The position numbers and the translations under genes are program-made. A DNA stretch of 64,000 nt from Silene latifolia (lineage: Eukaryota; Streptophyta; Magnoliopsida; Caryophyllales; Caryophyllaceae): the NCBI RefSeq assembly GCF_048544455.1, contig NC_133537.1:308301738-308365737 (forward strand), written 5' to 3'. The notes under the pieces were generated by a model. The model did no database searches. It saw nothing but the letters and a program-made list of their open reading frames with translations, and was not told the origin of the DNA. Below, piece after piece: positions 1-12,400 of this stretch. Each line of letters opens with the position of its first letter. Position 1 is the first letter of the stretch.

Positions 1-474
1 GGTAATTCTAGTTCAATGGCCTGCATCTCTAATCTGCATAGGTTAACATAGCCTAGGAATTAATTGTAATTCAGCGTTTCAGAGGCATAATCGTGTCGTC
101 TTTTTAATAATTGCATTACTATATAAGTATCCAAGATTTATGTACTGAATAATATGAATGATCAAGGATGAAAGGATAAACAGTTGATTCTTGCTCTCTT
201 TGATATGTAAGAGTCATTTACATTCTTAAATTGGAGGTTGTGTATTATAGACAGACATATTAGGTCTTAGAACCTTTTTTTTTGGGGAAATTAAATTTAA
301 GAGCGAACGTTACAAAACCATCGTCTATTGATTTTAAGTAATACACCATTAAGCCTTACTTTTTTGATCTCTCGTTGATAAGTAGGACATTGTTTTATGA
401 ATTTGTAATAACCTTATTTCGTGTTTTGTTTTTTGGGTGGGCAGCTTAGTCAACAAGAACCAATTGTTTGTTAA
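1..474. other. Host intergenic DNA, no feature recognised
   Basis: AT-rich sequence with short homopolymer runs. I found no open frame with protein-like composition, no transposon ends and no tandem repeats. It is assigned to the host because it lies outside the nested elements that begin at 2411. Confidence 0.4.
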
Positions 475-477
475 CAG

Positions 478-747
478 CTACCTATCACTGAACACATCAA
501 GAATATTAAAGTATGTATTGTTTGCCTCTGCGTCTGTAAGTATGCTTGTCTGATCCTTTACATAATCTGGTACCGCGACATGTCGAACAACACTTGAACG
601 TATGTACAGATTATCTATTGCTGCAGCCTCCCAGAGATAAGGCTTGACATCAGTATGTTTGCTGTTAGACCAGTTATTATGACCATGTTCTGCTTCATGA
701 AAAATTTCAGCAAGCTTAAAGGTATAATCCAGTGTTGTTGCGTACAT
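478..747 (-). CDS. Unrecognised exon-like reading frame (about 89 codons)
   Basis: A minus-strand frame whose composition looks coding: mixed acidic, aromatic and aliphatic residues and no low complexity. It contains the stretches LAEIFHEAEHGHNNWSN and KPYLWEAAAIDNLYIRSS. The first ATG follows directly after ...ATTCAG, which could be a splice acceptor, so this may be an internal exon rather than a complete gene; the frame ends at a TAG whose surrounding GATAG/GTAGCT could instead be a splice donor. It lies downstream, in the same orientation, of the RPA-like gene at 2001-2410. It may be a further exon of that gene or part of a neighbour. I do not recognise the family. The start is uncertain and no promoter is visible. 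Confidence 0.35.
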   Translation of the reverse strand: MYATTLDYTFKLAEIFHEAEHGHNNWSNSKHTDVKPYLWEAAAIDNLYIRSSVVRHVAVPDYVKDQTSILTDAEANNTYFNILDVFSDR

Positions 748-2000
748 CTGAATTCCAGTCTGAGCACTCTTGTGAACTCATTTGCGGCTCACACGGGCTT
801 GACCTTTGTCGCCAAGTATCCTAGGCTTCTCAAAGTATTACTGAGTTTAGGAAAATTGTTAGAAACCCTTTGTCCATTGTGATGCCAATGCATGTATAAA
901 ACTGTTTAAGGACGTTTGATGTCTTGTTTGATTCTACACAACTTTCATTTATTCGATTAAAGTTTTTGAGTCACTTTGTGTGTTTGATTGAGCAGCTTGT
1001 ATAATCAACATCTTGTAAGAGGTGATAGTTAAACCAATGGCCAATTTTTTCCCTCTAAATTTTTCACCACATTTCAGTAACATTTCATCTCATAACACAC
1101 CAACCAGTGCCAAATTTCTACGATTTCAATAGGAGATCACAATATAAAGCTTCAAAGAGAGCTAAAATTTAAGCAAAATGCTGCAACAAAAAACAAGGAA
1201 GCAGAATTAGGCACCCAAAACACCTCGCTGTCACAACCATGTCCAACCGTTTAACAATGTGACCTTAACCTACTAAATCCAACATCTAAAGAAGCTTCGA
1301 AAGTAAACTAAAAGCATTTAAAGCCGAACTCAGATACTATGGTTGTAGAAGTGAGTAAATTAACAGTAGAAGTGAGACGACAACTTTACAAAGGAGATAT
1401 AGAATAAATGAAACTGAGATACCCTCAGCATGTAGGGAACATCAAGATCAATTAATCGATAAATCAAATATAGAAATCGCAATACATGAACAACTAAAAG
1501 TGAGTTTGCATTGTAGGTGATACACAATTCTTTTGACTGTTGTTATTGTGAGCACGCAAGTCTGTAGCTGAGAAGAACATTTATCTTATTATACAAAGCA
1601 TGATTAAATCTAAACCATAATCTCCGAAGTTCAATTACGACTTGCTGAATTAATTCTATATTTAGTATTTGTACAACTTGAGCAGTTCACTAATCCTTTT
1701 AAACTTCTGTTACCAATTCTTCCAAATTTGGCCAGGCAACCAAGCTTCCCCAAAAGTTATTCAACTAGTCTTGGTCATGTTCGGTTTGAGTGCGAGACAG
1801 TGAATTAGTCGGTGTAATTTGTATGTAAACTGGCATAATTTTCATCTTTTTCGCAAAGCCATTGTTACACAATAGGTGAGCCATTGTAGGTATGACAAAT
1901 AAAAAAGTAGACTTCCTAGGATAGGTTATTTAAACAAGAACTTAAAAAGAAAAACATACATGCAGTAGTTTGTAGGTATGTAGCCAGGACACCAACGCAC
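748..2000. other. Host non-coding stretch, nothing recognised
   Basis: About 1.25 kb of AT-rich sequence between the orphan exon-like frame and the last exon of the RPA-like gene. No long frame, terminal repeat or tandem array was seen. It may hold introns or 3' flanking sequence. Confidence 0.35.
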
Positions 2001-2410
2001 TTAACAGTCCGAGTCATAGTACCCCTCAGTTCCAGATGCCTCTGAAAGGTACCCCATGTACTCGTCTCTTTTTTTTTGTTTTTTCTCCAATTTCCTGTGA
2101 TATGCCTGCTTTTCTTGGTTGGTCCTGAATTATCTGCATGCGCAAAATCTTTTAACAGCCTTTCCTTTTCTTGTTAGCATAACTATGCCTTCATAGTTCT
2201 ACTTCATGATCTGGAGATTGTAATCGTAGTCGACCTTAGATGTTTCTGTTCCCACAATAAACCATTTTGCCCAACACTTACAGACCTGCGACATATTCTT
2301 TTTATCAGGCTTTGGAAGCTTGTTGAAAATGCTGATCACAATTGGTTCCAAAGTTAGGACTTCATGTGCCTTCTCACCGTCATTTGGAGCCGCTTTTTCA
2401 ATGGTGTTAG
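2001..2410 (-). pseudogene. RPA70-like OB-fold gene, 3' portion (split by a retrotransposon)
   Basis: Downstream part of the minus-strand gene whose first exons lie at 25270-26030. At 2286-2410 the frame continues exon 2 directly across the insertion: right flank MTFNN, left flank TIEKAAPNDGEKAHE, then a segment with LEPIVISIFNKLPKP. A donor-like CAG/GTCTGT occurs at 2288-2281; read through instead, the frame stays open to a TAG near 2204. A further exon is proposed at 2001-2124: acceptor TTCAG/GACC, then a lysine-rich segment and an acidic end YYDSDC before TAA at 2001-2003. A second frame of that exon is also open, so its phase is unsure. The OB-fold assignment rests on exon 2. Because a 22.9 kb element separates the halves, a normal transcript is unlikely and I call it a disrupted gene. 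Confidence 0.5.
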
Positions 2411-3777
2411 TGGTAGGAATAAAATTAAGTGTCGTAAATGCTAGAATTAAGCTACCAAATTAACAATTTATAAACCAAACTATACTCTAAATTACTCCAA
2501 ATGATAAAGCAATATAGTGCAAGTAAGGGTCGATCCCAAGAAAAGGTCTTTTTAGCTAAATACTTGAATTGTAAACTATTGAATACTAATGACAAGTGTA
2601 TAAACAAACAATGGTTATTAACAATGACAAACAATAGAGGGACATAAAAAGGGGGGGATTTGCATGGAGAAAACAAGAGACAAAATGGAAGAGATGTGAT
2701 TTCCTCAATGAAACAAGGTAACAAACACTTGGTATGCAAGGGGACAATTATAAGAGATGAAAACTTGGTATAATCCTACAAGCTTCAACTATTCTCAAAG
2801 CAAGACTCTTTTCTCTTCAATTTCATTTACCCAACAATAATCCTCAAGAAATTGATCATCACTATCTAAGCCAACAATGATAATCCTACTTAAACTATAA
2901 TTTCCAACACTAAGCCATGTAAGATTTGTAGTCAAGAGCATGAAGAACACAACCAAGAGGAAAATAAATGGGATATCAAAAGAGCAAGTCTAAGCCAACA
3001 AACTCAATGATACAAACAATTTCTACTCACAAATATTGCTACTCTAAGCCAAGATAACAATAATCATGAGGTGCTTCCACAAGTTATCACAAAAGCAAGG
3101 AACTTTGCAACAACAAGCAATAGATTAACAATAAAGAGGCAAGAGTAGCTAATTCTCACAACAAAACATTCATCATGGCATTAAAGCTTAGAAATTGAAA
3201 TAAATGAAAGATTAAAGAGTAGACAGTCAATACAATGATAAAGTCGAAGACTTGAAACGGATTACACCAAGCAAGGAAGGATTTAGCCTTCCATAGTCTT
3301 CAAAACCCAAATAAACAAGGAAAGATTACAACTTGGATGAAAATTGTCTTCTAAATTATTACAAGATTAAAACCCTAAAAATGAGATTAGATGAGATGAT
3401 ATGATGTTGCATGATGATTTCAGGTCTTCAAACTCTTGGGTATATATAGGGCTTCACGAAAACCTAAAAAGATTTCCACTTAAGAAGCCCAAAAGGAGAT
3501 TAGAAAGCCCCGTAAAACAGAGCTGCGCAGGCTGCGCAGCCTGCGCCTAATTTACCCTTGCCTGCGCAATCGTGCGCAGCTGCGCAAGCTGTTTGCGCAG
3601 CCTGCGCATAGGCTCGCAGTCTTTGGCCTTCAAATTCCAAGAGCTTTGACCTCTTCACTTGTTCTCATTTCTTCTAATCTTCACTCCTAACTTTCTCCTA
3701 GCTGGATCTTAGGCCACATGTGAGCCGCTTGTGCCTTGTTCTTGACCGTTGAGCGGTTCTCTTTGACTCTCGGGTTC
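2411..3777 (-). repeat. Element 1, 3' LTR
   Basis: Starts TGGTAGGAAT and aligns throughout with 23903-25269, with scattered substitutions such as AAATTAAG versus AAACTAGG near the start. The far end is fixed only to within a few bases: shared sequence stops at CTCTCGGGT (3775), then the copies differ. A TATATATA box is at 3441-3448, and a TGCGCA cluster at 3521-3620 lies upstream of it in element orientation. Confidence 0.92.
3521..3620 (-). promoter_or_regulatory. TGCGCA palindrome cluster in element 1 3' LTR
   Basis: About 100 bp with seven TGCGCA hexamers and one TGCGCC, several in the arrangement TGCGCAGCCTGCGCA. It stands out sharply from the AT-rich surroundings. In transcription orientation it lies roughly 75 bp upstream of the TATA-like box. 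The same block recurs at 25011-25110, 17749-17832 and 21029-21112. A regulatory role is inferred from position. Confidence 0.6.
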
Positions 3778-4341
3778 TGTGCATCATCATAAATTGTAAA
3801 ACCGAGGTAAAAAGCGCAAGTTACCACATTGAGACCGAATGTCAAATACTAGGAGAAGCATACTTAACGACCCATATTAAAAGACACGAGGGTGATAAAA
3901 TCACCCTCTTAGACCGACACAAAACATTACTATCAAACACCCCCACACTTAGACTTTTGCTAGTCCCGAGCTAAACTCAAAATAGCCAAGAAGTAGACTA
4001 CAAGAGAGTGTAGGAGTGAATGATCACTCTTCCCTTATCTCTTCCTACTTATCTCTCCCTCAAACACAACCACCAATTAAGAAGAAAAAACTAGACTCAA
4101 ATTTTTGACACAAACTCTTCTCTCACATGCCCTCCTTATATCACCCTCAAACAAAGACACAACACACCTCTAACCCCGACTCATCACATCATAACCACCC
4201 TTCTTATATCACCTATCAAGAGATGACCACTCTCACCTTATCCCAAGATGATAGCAAAGTGGCCTAAACAACCTCCTAAATCATCAAATCACTCCACTTA
4301 TATCACCCCCTTATCACTCCATACAATGAGAATTGTGCTAC
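3778..4341 (-). other. Element 1 3' untranslated region, LTR-proximal part
   Basis: No reading frame. On the minus strand it holds CTAAGTGTGGGGGTG (around 3938-3952), followed by an AT-rich run to the LTR. Pyrimidine-rich plus-strand stretches (about 4020-4330) correspond to purine-rich RNA. A clear polypurine tract directly beside the LTR was not identified. Confidence 0.6.
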
Positions 4342-6110
4342 TGGTCGTACTCACTTGGAGGTTTAGTTTTGGTACTTGTCGTTAGGAGCACCTAGACCAA
4401 AACAATATTTATAACTCCACAAAAAACTCTACTATTAGTAAAGAGGCAAGTAAAGGTTGGATCCCAAGGGACGGGTATTGAAGTAAGATTTTCAATTGTA
4501 AGTAGCGGTGTCTAGGGGTGTCACAATTTGGGGTTGGAATAGAAGATCACTAAACTAAATAGCAATGAAAGTAAACAAGCAAGATGATTAAAAAGGGGTG
4601 TAAACAATTGATAAAAGGCATTAGGGTGTCATGGGGTCATAGGGGATTCATGGGAATTGATCATACAAATATATTCTCAAATTATAAGCAAGCAATTATT
4701 GTTGTGATGGATCGAGTTGGTTTATATCTTACAATCCTAGGAAAGTTTGGGTCCCGGAGCCGAATCGATTAGATTGTACAACACCTACAAGTCGACTTAA
4801 TCTTCCCTACTCAACTATATGCATGGTCTAATGAGACTCGAGTTGGTTTATATCTTACAAGTCTCATTAAAATGATAAGTGATGGGTAAAAAATGCAAGG
4901 ATTCATAGGCTCGCATTTCATCAAACATAACATGTACATAAGTTGAGATCACAACAAGCAAGCAAATAAACTATGAAAACATATTAAATTAAGCATGAAT
5001 CATTCCCCATGTTGGTTTCCCCTAATTACCCATTAACCCTAGTTAAGGAAACTACTCACTCATTATCATGTTGAACATGCTAGCAAGGTTGTCAATCATA
5101 CCAACAAAGTAAAACATGATGAATAAATGAAGATGATTAGCAATAATTAAAAAGGGATTAAGAGAATTATACCCACTAATGATTCCAATAATAAAGCAAA
5201 GAATAACAGAAGTACTTGATGATTGATTGGAAGGTTGTCAATCTCCCAATAATAACCCAAATAATCTTCAATTACCCAAAATAAAAGATGAACAAAAGAG
5301 AGATTAAGGAAATGAGATTTGTATTAAGACTTGATTAAAAGTTGATTACAAGATTAAAGAGAGATTAGATTGATATAAACTACACTAAAGATTGATAAGA
5401 AGAACATGTTAGACTAATGGGGTATTTATAGTGGGGATTAGGTACACAAATTAGGGTTTACTAAGGGCTTAAATGACGATTAAGTCCTTGAGGAATCGCT
5501 CCTCTCAGAAAAATATGCGAGTCTCCTTTTTGCTAGTCTTTCCCGAGGTATGCGCATCCTTCATAGAACAAGAAGAAAACGGAATAGCTGTAACACAATC
5601 CGAGCGTCCAAGGCACGGGACGAGCGGATTCTCTGGCTGTTGGACGAGCGGATTCATTGGCTGGACGGGCGGATTGTGGCCTTGTTGGACGAGCGTCCCT
5701 CTGAAGAAGACGCTCGGATTCCTTATCTTGGACGGGCGTCCAGAGGGCAATCCGCTCGGATTCTGAGTCAGCTTCCTCCTTTCTTCTTTTCTTCCTTCTT
5801 CTTCCAACAATCCTCAGGGATTTTGTCGGATATGCAAGGATCTTTTCTCATCATTGCCCAACTACTACAATATGTACAAAGGCTTTATAGTCTTGTCTTC
5901 TCCTTGATGCTTGGTCATTGAATTCAATCAATTTAGCTCTATTTTGCCATGAAAATGCAAGGTTTGCACTCCTTTCCTACCAAGGGGACAAAACCTCAAA
6001 GAATATGCAAAACAAAGAACTAAAGACAATAAATGACCTAAATATGCACTAAAAAGCATGGGAACAAGGCTAATTCGGGGACTAAATACGCTCAAATAAT
6101 GGTCACATCA
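4342..6110 (-). mobile_element. Solo LTR of an Athila-like family related to element 2
   Basis: A 1.77 kb insertion bounded by TGGTCG...CATCA and flanked by an exact 5-bp duplication gctac (4337-4341 and 6111-6115). Reverse-complemented, it starts TGATGTGACCAT and matches the LTRs of the element at 28928-40063 along most of its length, including the segment around GGGATCC and AAGTAAAGG. There is no internal sequence, so it is a solo LTR, most simply made by LTR-LTR recombination. It carries its own palindrome cluster (5600-5765). Confidence 0.88.
5600..5765 (-). promoter_or_regulatory. CGNNCG palindrome cluster in the solo LTR
   Basis: About eight units built from half-sites AATCCG and GACG around a CG-NN-CG core, for example GACGAGCGGATT, GACGGGCGTCC and AATCCGCTCGGATT. 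It is the same motif class, in the same relative LTR position, as the clusters at 29276-29440 and 38653-38820. Confidence 0.6.
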
Positions 6111-6614
6111 GCTACTTGGTTGGCCAAACTCCATTACATCAACAACATAAGTAGCCAAATCAAAAATCCACCAATTTGGGACAAAATTTGTGACTCAAAA
6201 TAAATTAAATCCTAGACCCAGCCTCCTTTCAAGACCCTCCTTATCCCTCCCTTCTTATCCCTCCATATTTTTGGTGTTGCTTTTTCAATTTTTTCATTTT
6301 TTTTGTTGAAAATCCCTCATTTTGCCTAAGGTGCCCTTTCGGGTTTTCACCTTAGCTTTCCCTTTCCTCTCATGGTGGCTCGCATCTCAATTTTTCATTT
6401 TACCCGGAACGCCCTTTCAGGTTTTCATTCCGTCCTCGGCCACCTTCCCAATCTTGCCTTAGGTGCCCACCCTTGTGGGTTTTCACCTAGCCGGGATTTT
6501 CGTTTTTTTTTTGAATTTTCATTGACAAAAAGAAGTAATTTACATAAATACACTCACTCACTCCCCCACACTTAAATCTCACATTGTCCTCAATGTGGAG
6601 GAGTGCCAAATTCT
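6111..6614 (-). other. Element 1 3' untranslated region after ORF1
   Basis: Directly downstream of the ORF1 stop on the minus strand. It contains CATTGAGGACAATG followed by TTTAAGTGTGGGGGAG (about 6561-6597). A very similar pair follows ORF1 of the other Athila-like element (36644-36680). Pyrimidine-rich plus-strand runs fill 6230-6500. No open frame is supported. Confidence 0.6.
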
Positions 6615-7236
6615 TCAAGGATCGTAGTGGGAGGGGCCCGAGCCTTCACCTTGCTCATATGCCCCCCGGTTACCTCTTCTTATTTCTCTTTTTTTCTTGG
6701 CCCTTACGTAGGCCGCATCAACTTGGGTTTCATCAATGGTGGGTTGGTAATTGGGTTCATGTTGGTGGAGGGTCATACCAAATAGGCCTTGAATGAGGCC
6801 GAAGGAATCTTCTTGGGCTTGAACATCGTAATATGAATCCTCAAGATATTGGTGGTACCTTTCGTTTTGCACCCCAAATTGTTGGTTGACTTGCTCTCGC
6901 CACTCGTTTTGAGCTTTCCACATGGCTTGATTGTCCTCCCAATGCTTGATTTGTTGTTGTTGCCAAGCGGAGGACTCTTCTTGCCTCTTTGCTGTTCCTT
7001 CTAGCATCTTTATTTGGGCCAATTCGGCCTCATCTCCCAACCGTTTGTGCTCTTCAAAAGCATTCCAAAATTGTTCCAAACTCTCTAATCTTGGCCCTTG
7101 TTGTTGTTGCCAAGAATGGGAGATCTCAACCCTCCCACTAATCTCCTTCAAAGTCCCCCGGGTATCCTCAAAGTATTGGAACATTTGATGTTGCCATGGT
7201 TTCAAAGTCGGAGTGGAGGAACCCCCGGCCTCATAC
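6615..7236 (-). pseudogene. Athila ORF1-like protein of element 1, C-terminal part
   Basis: About 206 codons continuing the frame that enters copia A at 16005. With copia A and one copy of catac removed, the reading frame runs straight across (TPMYEAGGSS). The segment is rich in Gln, Trp and Glu (HSWQQQQ, SSAWQQQQIKHWEDN, NEWREQVNQQFG), suggesting a helical or coiled-coil region. It ends in a basic then glycine-rich tail and a stop at 6615. No transmembrane segment is evident, although the ORF occupies the env position. Open frame sequence upstream of 7236 belongs to the copia LTR and is not part of it. Confidence 0.65.
7232..7236. repeat. Target-site duplication of copia A, left copy
   Basis: CATAC directly before the LTR start; identical to 16001-16005 directly after the other LTR. 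Confidence 0.93.
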
Positions 7237-8512
7237 TGAAGTGAATGTAGATTCATATACATACTAACATATTCATATATGTCAAAATTAATTTGTCATA
7301 AAATTAAATGTGGATTTTATGCATGCAAACAATATAATAAAGGAGAAGAAATCATGTTCTTACATTGTTGTTTTCGGTTTTATGGGCACAAAAGAAATCT
7401 CCTTTTCTTTTGTTCTTGAGCTTTCCAAATGGAAGAACAAGGATTCAAGAGTAGAATCCCTCCCAAAAGCATATACCCAAGGAATACATCTTAATAAACC
7501 AATACTATTTAGATCTAGTAATAATAATGGTTTTACAATAAAATTGATACAAATAAATTGTATTTAGGCTCTTGATTATTTCGGTCAAGAGGGGATGTTT
7601 TTGTGAGATTTTATTTCTCTAGAATTATCATAAATTGTAGAGAGTTTTTAAGGATTTTCTTACACTGAGAAAAATAAGATGGGAGGAATGAATGATGTGA
7701 AAGAGAAGAGCTTTTCTCTCTTTCTTGTTGGTGGTAGAAAAGGGGCATTGGGTAGTATGCCCAATGCCTTTTGTTTTTGCTCTTCACAAGAGACTAGACA
7801 TGCAAACCTACTACCTAGCTTTTATCATTGTGTCTACCATTAAACAATTAACACAATTTTATTCCACTAACTCCTTATAATTTCGGTACATACAAAATAA
7901 AATGGATGGTCCATTTTATTTTGTCATTTGTCAATTGTAACATATGTGACATGTTACTTGACATATGAAATTGTAATGTATTTTTAACATATTAAAAATC
8001 AACATACTCATAAAATATGTCATATACAAAATCGACTAGTAATTCGTAATTATTTGTACCAAAAAGGTTTCCAAATTATAAACTACAACATTCTGTATTT
8101 ATAATAATTTATTCATTCCGTTTCAATTGTTTCTTTAAACAATAATTTCATCCAAGTAATAAAATAATTCAATTACTTAGACCGTGTCTTATTTAATCAT
8201 ATTTACAATAAGATACGTAAATTATACTCACAAAATCATCCGTCAATTTTAAGCAATTTAATTAACTCATATCGGTATACGATTAATTAAATAATCAATT
8301 AAGAGTATTTCCCTATAGGTATGACCTAAGGGGATCAATCGATCACCACCGCCGCACGACGTAATGTCAAACTCTAGTCACCAATCATTACCGATATATG
8401 TTGACCAGTTGATAGTAAAATATTACATCCCACATGTATTCTTAAAATGAGATTTTAATAATGATATTTAAATCATGTGATCGCACTATTGTTGAGGACA
8501 CATTTCCCAACA
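7237..8512 (-). repeat. Copia A 3' LTR
   Basis: In element orientation starts TGTTGGGAAATGTG and ends CACTTCA. Nearly identical to 14722-16000; visible differences include GGTAGAAAAG versus GGCCGAAAAAG and small indels near 8350-8385. It shares the block GTTTGACATTACTGTCGT with the LTR of copia B. Confidence 0.93.
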
Positions 8513-8523
8513 ATCTCCCACTT
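8513..8523 (-). promoter_or_regulatory. Copia A polypurine tract
   Basis: Minus strand AAGTGGGAGAT directly before the 3' LTR, the expected plus-strand priming site. Copia B has the same sequence at 50169-50179. Confidence 0.85.
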
Positions 8524-9400
8524 GTCCTCGACAAGTGTGCGTCACCAATTCTCTTGTCCTATTATTATCTCCCACTCAATGCAAGGTGTCTTTCGGTTCG
8601 TACTTGCAAGTGATCATATCGAGAGTGGTTTCCTCGATCTGGAGAATAACGGATTGACCGGATTTATCCACTCTGGATACCTTCCGAGCGTGGCCACGCA
8701 TTTCGAGTTCATTACTCCTCGAGTGGCCCTGAGATATTGTTTTAACCCGACAAGGGGATGGACAATTCCTATCGCACTCATTCCCTTCGACTAGCCACAC
8801 CATCATAACCCAAAATATGCCCATTTGACCCCATTTACGAAGGTCGTAGTAACACAAATCAAAGTTAATCGAAAACTGTGCCATCTTAGGTGAACAGTCT
8901 TTAGTCAAAAGAATCGACTCATTTGAATACTATAGTAGCTCTCGCCACGACCAGGCTAAATAAATTTGCGTAACTCTATAAGCGGTCATAAGGCCCGACA
9001 AAGTGTTCCTAACAGTCTGCCTATGTGATCGACTAGTCATCTCACATGACCGTATGGCACTTGAACTTGCCATCAATCGCATCACACTCTAGTCACTTCG
9101 AGACGTCACCTCATACAAGTGACTATGGGCGAATACAATGCTAATCCGTGTTCACTTTAACGGGGTTCAATTGTCTCCACAACCCGTTTAGATGTAACAA
9201 AGTATAATAAAAGAGTTTTAAAATAAAACTCGAACGACAAATGCGATTATCACACATGAATAGTCAATGCTCGATTACTATTTCATGTTCTATAATATAA
9301 TTTGATCTTGTACGTAGTTGTTCATTTCAATTCAATTGAAATGACATGACTCATCATGTTTAGCCTTTGAGAAGGCTTTGGTTAGTAGGTTTTATCAATT
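8524..9400 (-). other. Copia A conserved 3' region and end of pol relic
   Basis: On the minus strand the remnant LTKAFSKAKHDESC (about 9345-9390) resembles the C-terminal PLTK...KH motif of Ty1/copia RNase H. The roughly 850 bp that follow have no open frame but align with copia B (49240-50168), including GGCCACTCGAGGAGT and TGGCCACGCTCGGAA. That conservation exceeds what the decayed coding region shows. Confidence 0.6.
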
Positions 9401-12400
9401 TCTTGTACCTTACTCAACCTTACTACATACTCGTTTTCCTTTGTAATGTATACATTTGCATTACAAAACTTTCTGAGTACGTGTCGAGATCCAATCAAGA
9501 CATAGGTCATCTAGCCTAAGAATAGCTCCCTTTGTTTTTCACAAGTGTGCGGGACCCATCCCTCTTGCACATCTCATGATCGCAAGTGTACTCAATTTCC
9601 TTATAAATATCTCTCATTGTTCTTTATTTCCTAGAACGATTCTAGAAAATCTACTTCTTAATTAATATAGCCACAATGGTATCTTAACCATCTTAATGTG
9701 TTTTGATTATGGTTTTGTCGGAAACCATGCGCAATCTCAATTGTCAATTGTCACTTGTGTAACACCCTTACACAATATTGCATCATAAACACTTTGCTTT
9801 ATAGCCTTAATGCTTCTGTAAGCACTTAAGGGTAATCTTTATGGCTTACTTGGTAAAGATTACTTAAATTCGATTTTGAAAAACAATTCATCATACTCAA
9901 AGTATATGAAGTGTTCTACATCATTTTCTATTTAATTGATTTGACAGCGGAAGCAAATGGAATCAATCAAATATGTTCAATTTAATTGAACTAGTCATGA
10001 ATCTTATCAACATAAGACTTCTTATTGACGTTAATATCACGTGGATTTATCTTCATAAATCTGGATATTAAAGATGTATTGTAATACTCCAAAAGTCTTA
10101 AATCATTCCTAATGATCAATATGTCATCCACATATCGGACTAATTAAAATTTCCGTAACTCCCACTAAACTCCATGTATAAACACAACTTCTCGACTTAT
10201 CGAGAAAAGTTTTATAACATGATCAAAACATTGATTTCAACTCATTGATGTCCTACTTAAGATTCTCTCTTAAGTTTCACACTATCTTAGGATTGCAAGA
10301 ATCTACTAAACTCATGATATGTATTGAATACATTCCTTCTATTGAAGAAGTGGGTTTTAGATTTACTCGCTATGTATTTCATAACCTCATAATGAAACAC
10401 AATCCCTAAGAAGATCCTAATAGACTTAAGCATTTCAACTAGTGCAAAACCCTTTGCAACCAATCTTACTTTGAAATATCTCTTTATTAGTGCAAAACCC
10501 TTTGTCACTAATCAAGCCTTTTATTTCGGATTTTCATGGCTCTAAGCCTTGTATTGAGTTGTGACTTAAACACTCTTATGTAAGTCATATGTTCATTATT
10601 TCCGAAGTAATCAACTTGAATCAAACAATTTCTTTGTAAGTTATAAGCTCTTTACTTTCTTAAAAGTAGCATGAATTCATCATTTTTGACAAGTGACGAA
10701 TTTAACCTCCTAGGTTTTAAAGAAACAATGTCTTACACAAAACGTCTCATGTAGCCAAGAAAGACCAGTTTCTTGCGACATAACATTCTCTCTGTGGCAT
10801 TCTTTGTGGCTCTTGAATAATTTCTCCCACTCTGTCTTCTAAAAATAAACTTGTATTTTAGAAAGAAAGCTTCACGAGCCGCAAACCCGTCGTACTCGTG
10901 ATAATTTAAGAGGGAAAAATGAGCATTTGTTTCTTGTGAAAACTTACAAACATGGTACCCTTACCATTTCATATCACATATGATTCGATTTAGTGGAAAA
11001 ATAATCTAGACAAAATGATAAAATCCCCAAAAGGATCAAGTAACTCAAAGTAACTTGATCAAAGTCCAAACCTTATCGAATAGCGTTTGAATTCTTATCC
11101 AATCATACATTATCCCATAATGCGTGTTAAGAGAGATTAATTTGTGATACTATATCACAATTCATTTGGCTTATATCAAAGTCTTCACTTTGATAATCCC
11201 ATCACGACTAAATCGTGATTACTTGAACTCTTTGAAATTCTTCAAAGATTTCTCTATTTACCTTATTAAGTGAACATATTAGTGTCAACTTAAATCGTTG
11301 GTAAAAGATAATGATCAACCTATTTTGGATCATTGATTTACAACCTCGATCTCCTTTTCAACCAAAAGGCACGAGACATCTTGCTTTGAATACAAGATAC
11401 GCATAAACCATTAACAATCTAATGGCTTCAAGAGTACTCGATAACTCTTTGCGTTCATCATTCTAGAATTTAAGGTTTAATCTTGGGTTACCAATTTGAG
11501 TCTTACATCATCTACATGATATATCATTCTAGTTTGGTTTAGAATATATTCACCTTGATAATGGGCCAGCCATACATCAAATCGTGGTGTATAGGGTCAC
11601 AAAAGTGAAACCTCTTTTGTATCTTAACAAGTTTATATTCTTATTTAGAGTTAATGCACTTAATAGTCATAATTAAGTACAACTTTAAATCCAAAAACTA
11701 GATTGAGTACACAATTACTCTATCTCTCGACTTCATTGTTGCTAGTCGTCATATTCTAATCATCCTATGTATCAAACATAATGATGAAAACCACCACCGG
11801 TTTCTAATATTGACGAAGTAATACTAGCAAAACTTATGTTTAACCAAATAAACACTTAACGAAGAAGGTCCCATTAGATGTCACACAACTAACTTGTTGA
11901 TTCTTCAATAATTTGGGGTAGTTTCCTTTTTCGTGTCTAACATTTAAGACAATGGAAACTTTATCGGTCGGGATTGATAGGTTTAGTATCGTCATTCTCA
12001 ACAACTTTACCTTTAACATTACCTTGTATCAATTCCATTATAATCTTTACTTCTTGAACCTCGTCCTTATCTTAACGGTTTAAGAGAATGCTCCCACTTA
12101 ATTCAATGAGTCTTTGCTTTGAGAAGCAAAGTTGAATTCATGAAGATCAATCTTCATTTGTTCGTTTTAGTCTTAAAACTTTCATTGAAGTGGTTGCGTT
12201 ATTTTGGTCAATTACGAATTCTGACAAAACTAATTACCAAAACAATTTATCGCTTTAATGTACTTAATTCATTTAAGTACATGAAACATAGTCCATTGTA
12301 AGTAGAAGTGTTAGTCAAGAATCAAAACCTGTTTGATAATGAATAACTTTAATCTATACTCTTTACAAGAGATCCTTAGCAATGGTTAATACGAGGTCTT

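Noticed and set aside
4327..4341. TGAGAATTGTGC considered as the left end of the solo LTR
   Set aside because: Starting at 4342 gives TGG...TCA ends and an exact 5-bp duplication gctac; the alternative start has no matching duplication.
5473..5921. Overlapping frames of 97-123 codons on both strands
   Set aside because: They cover the CpG palindrome cluster of the solo LTR; GC-rich repeats lack stops by composition.
7310..7567. 85-codon plus-strand frame, identical at 14795-15052
   Set aside because: It is inside the copia A LTRs and antisense to the element. The duplication reflects the LTR pair.
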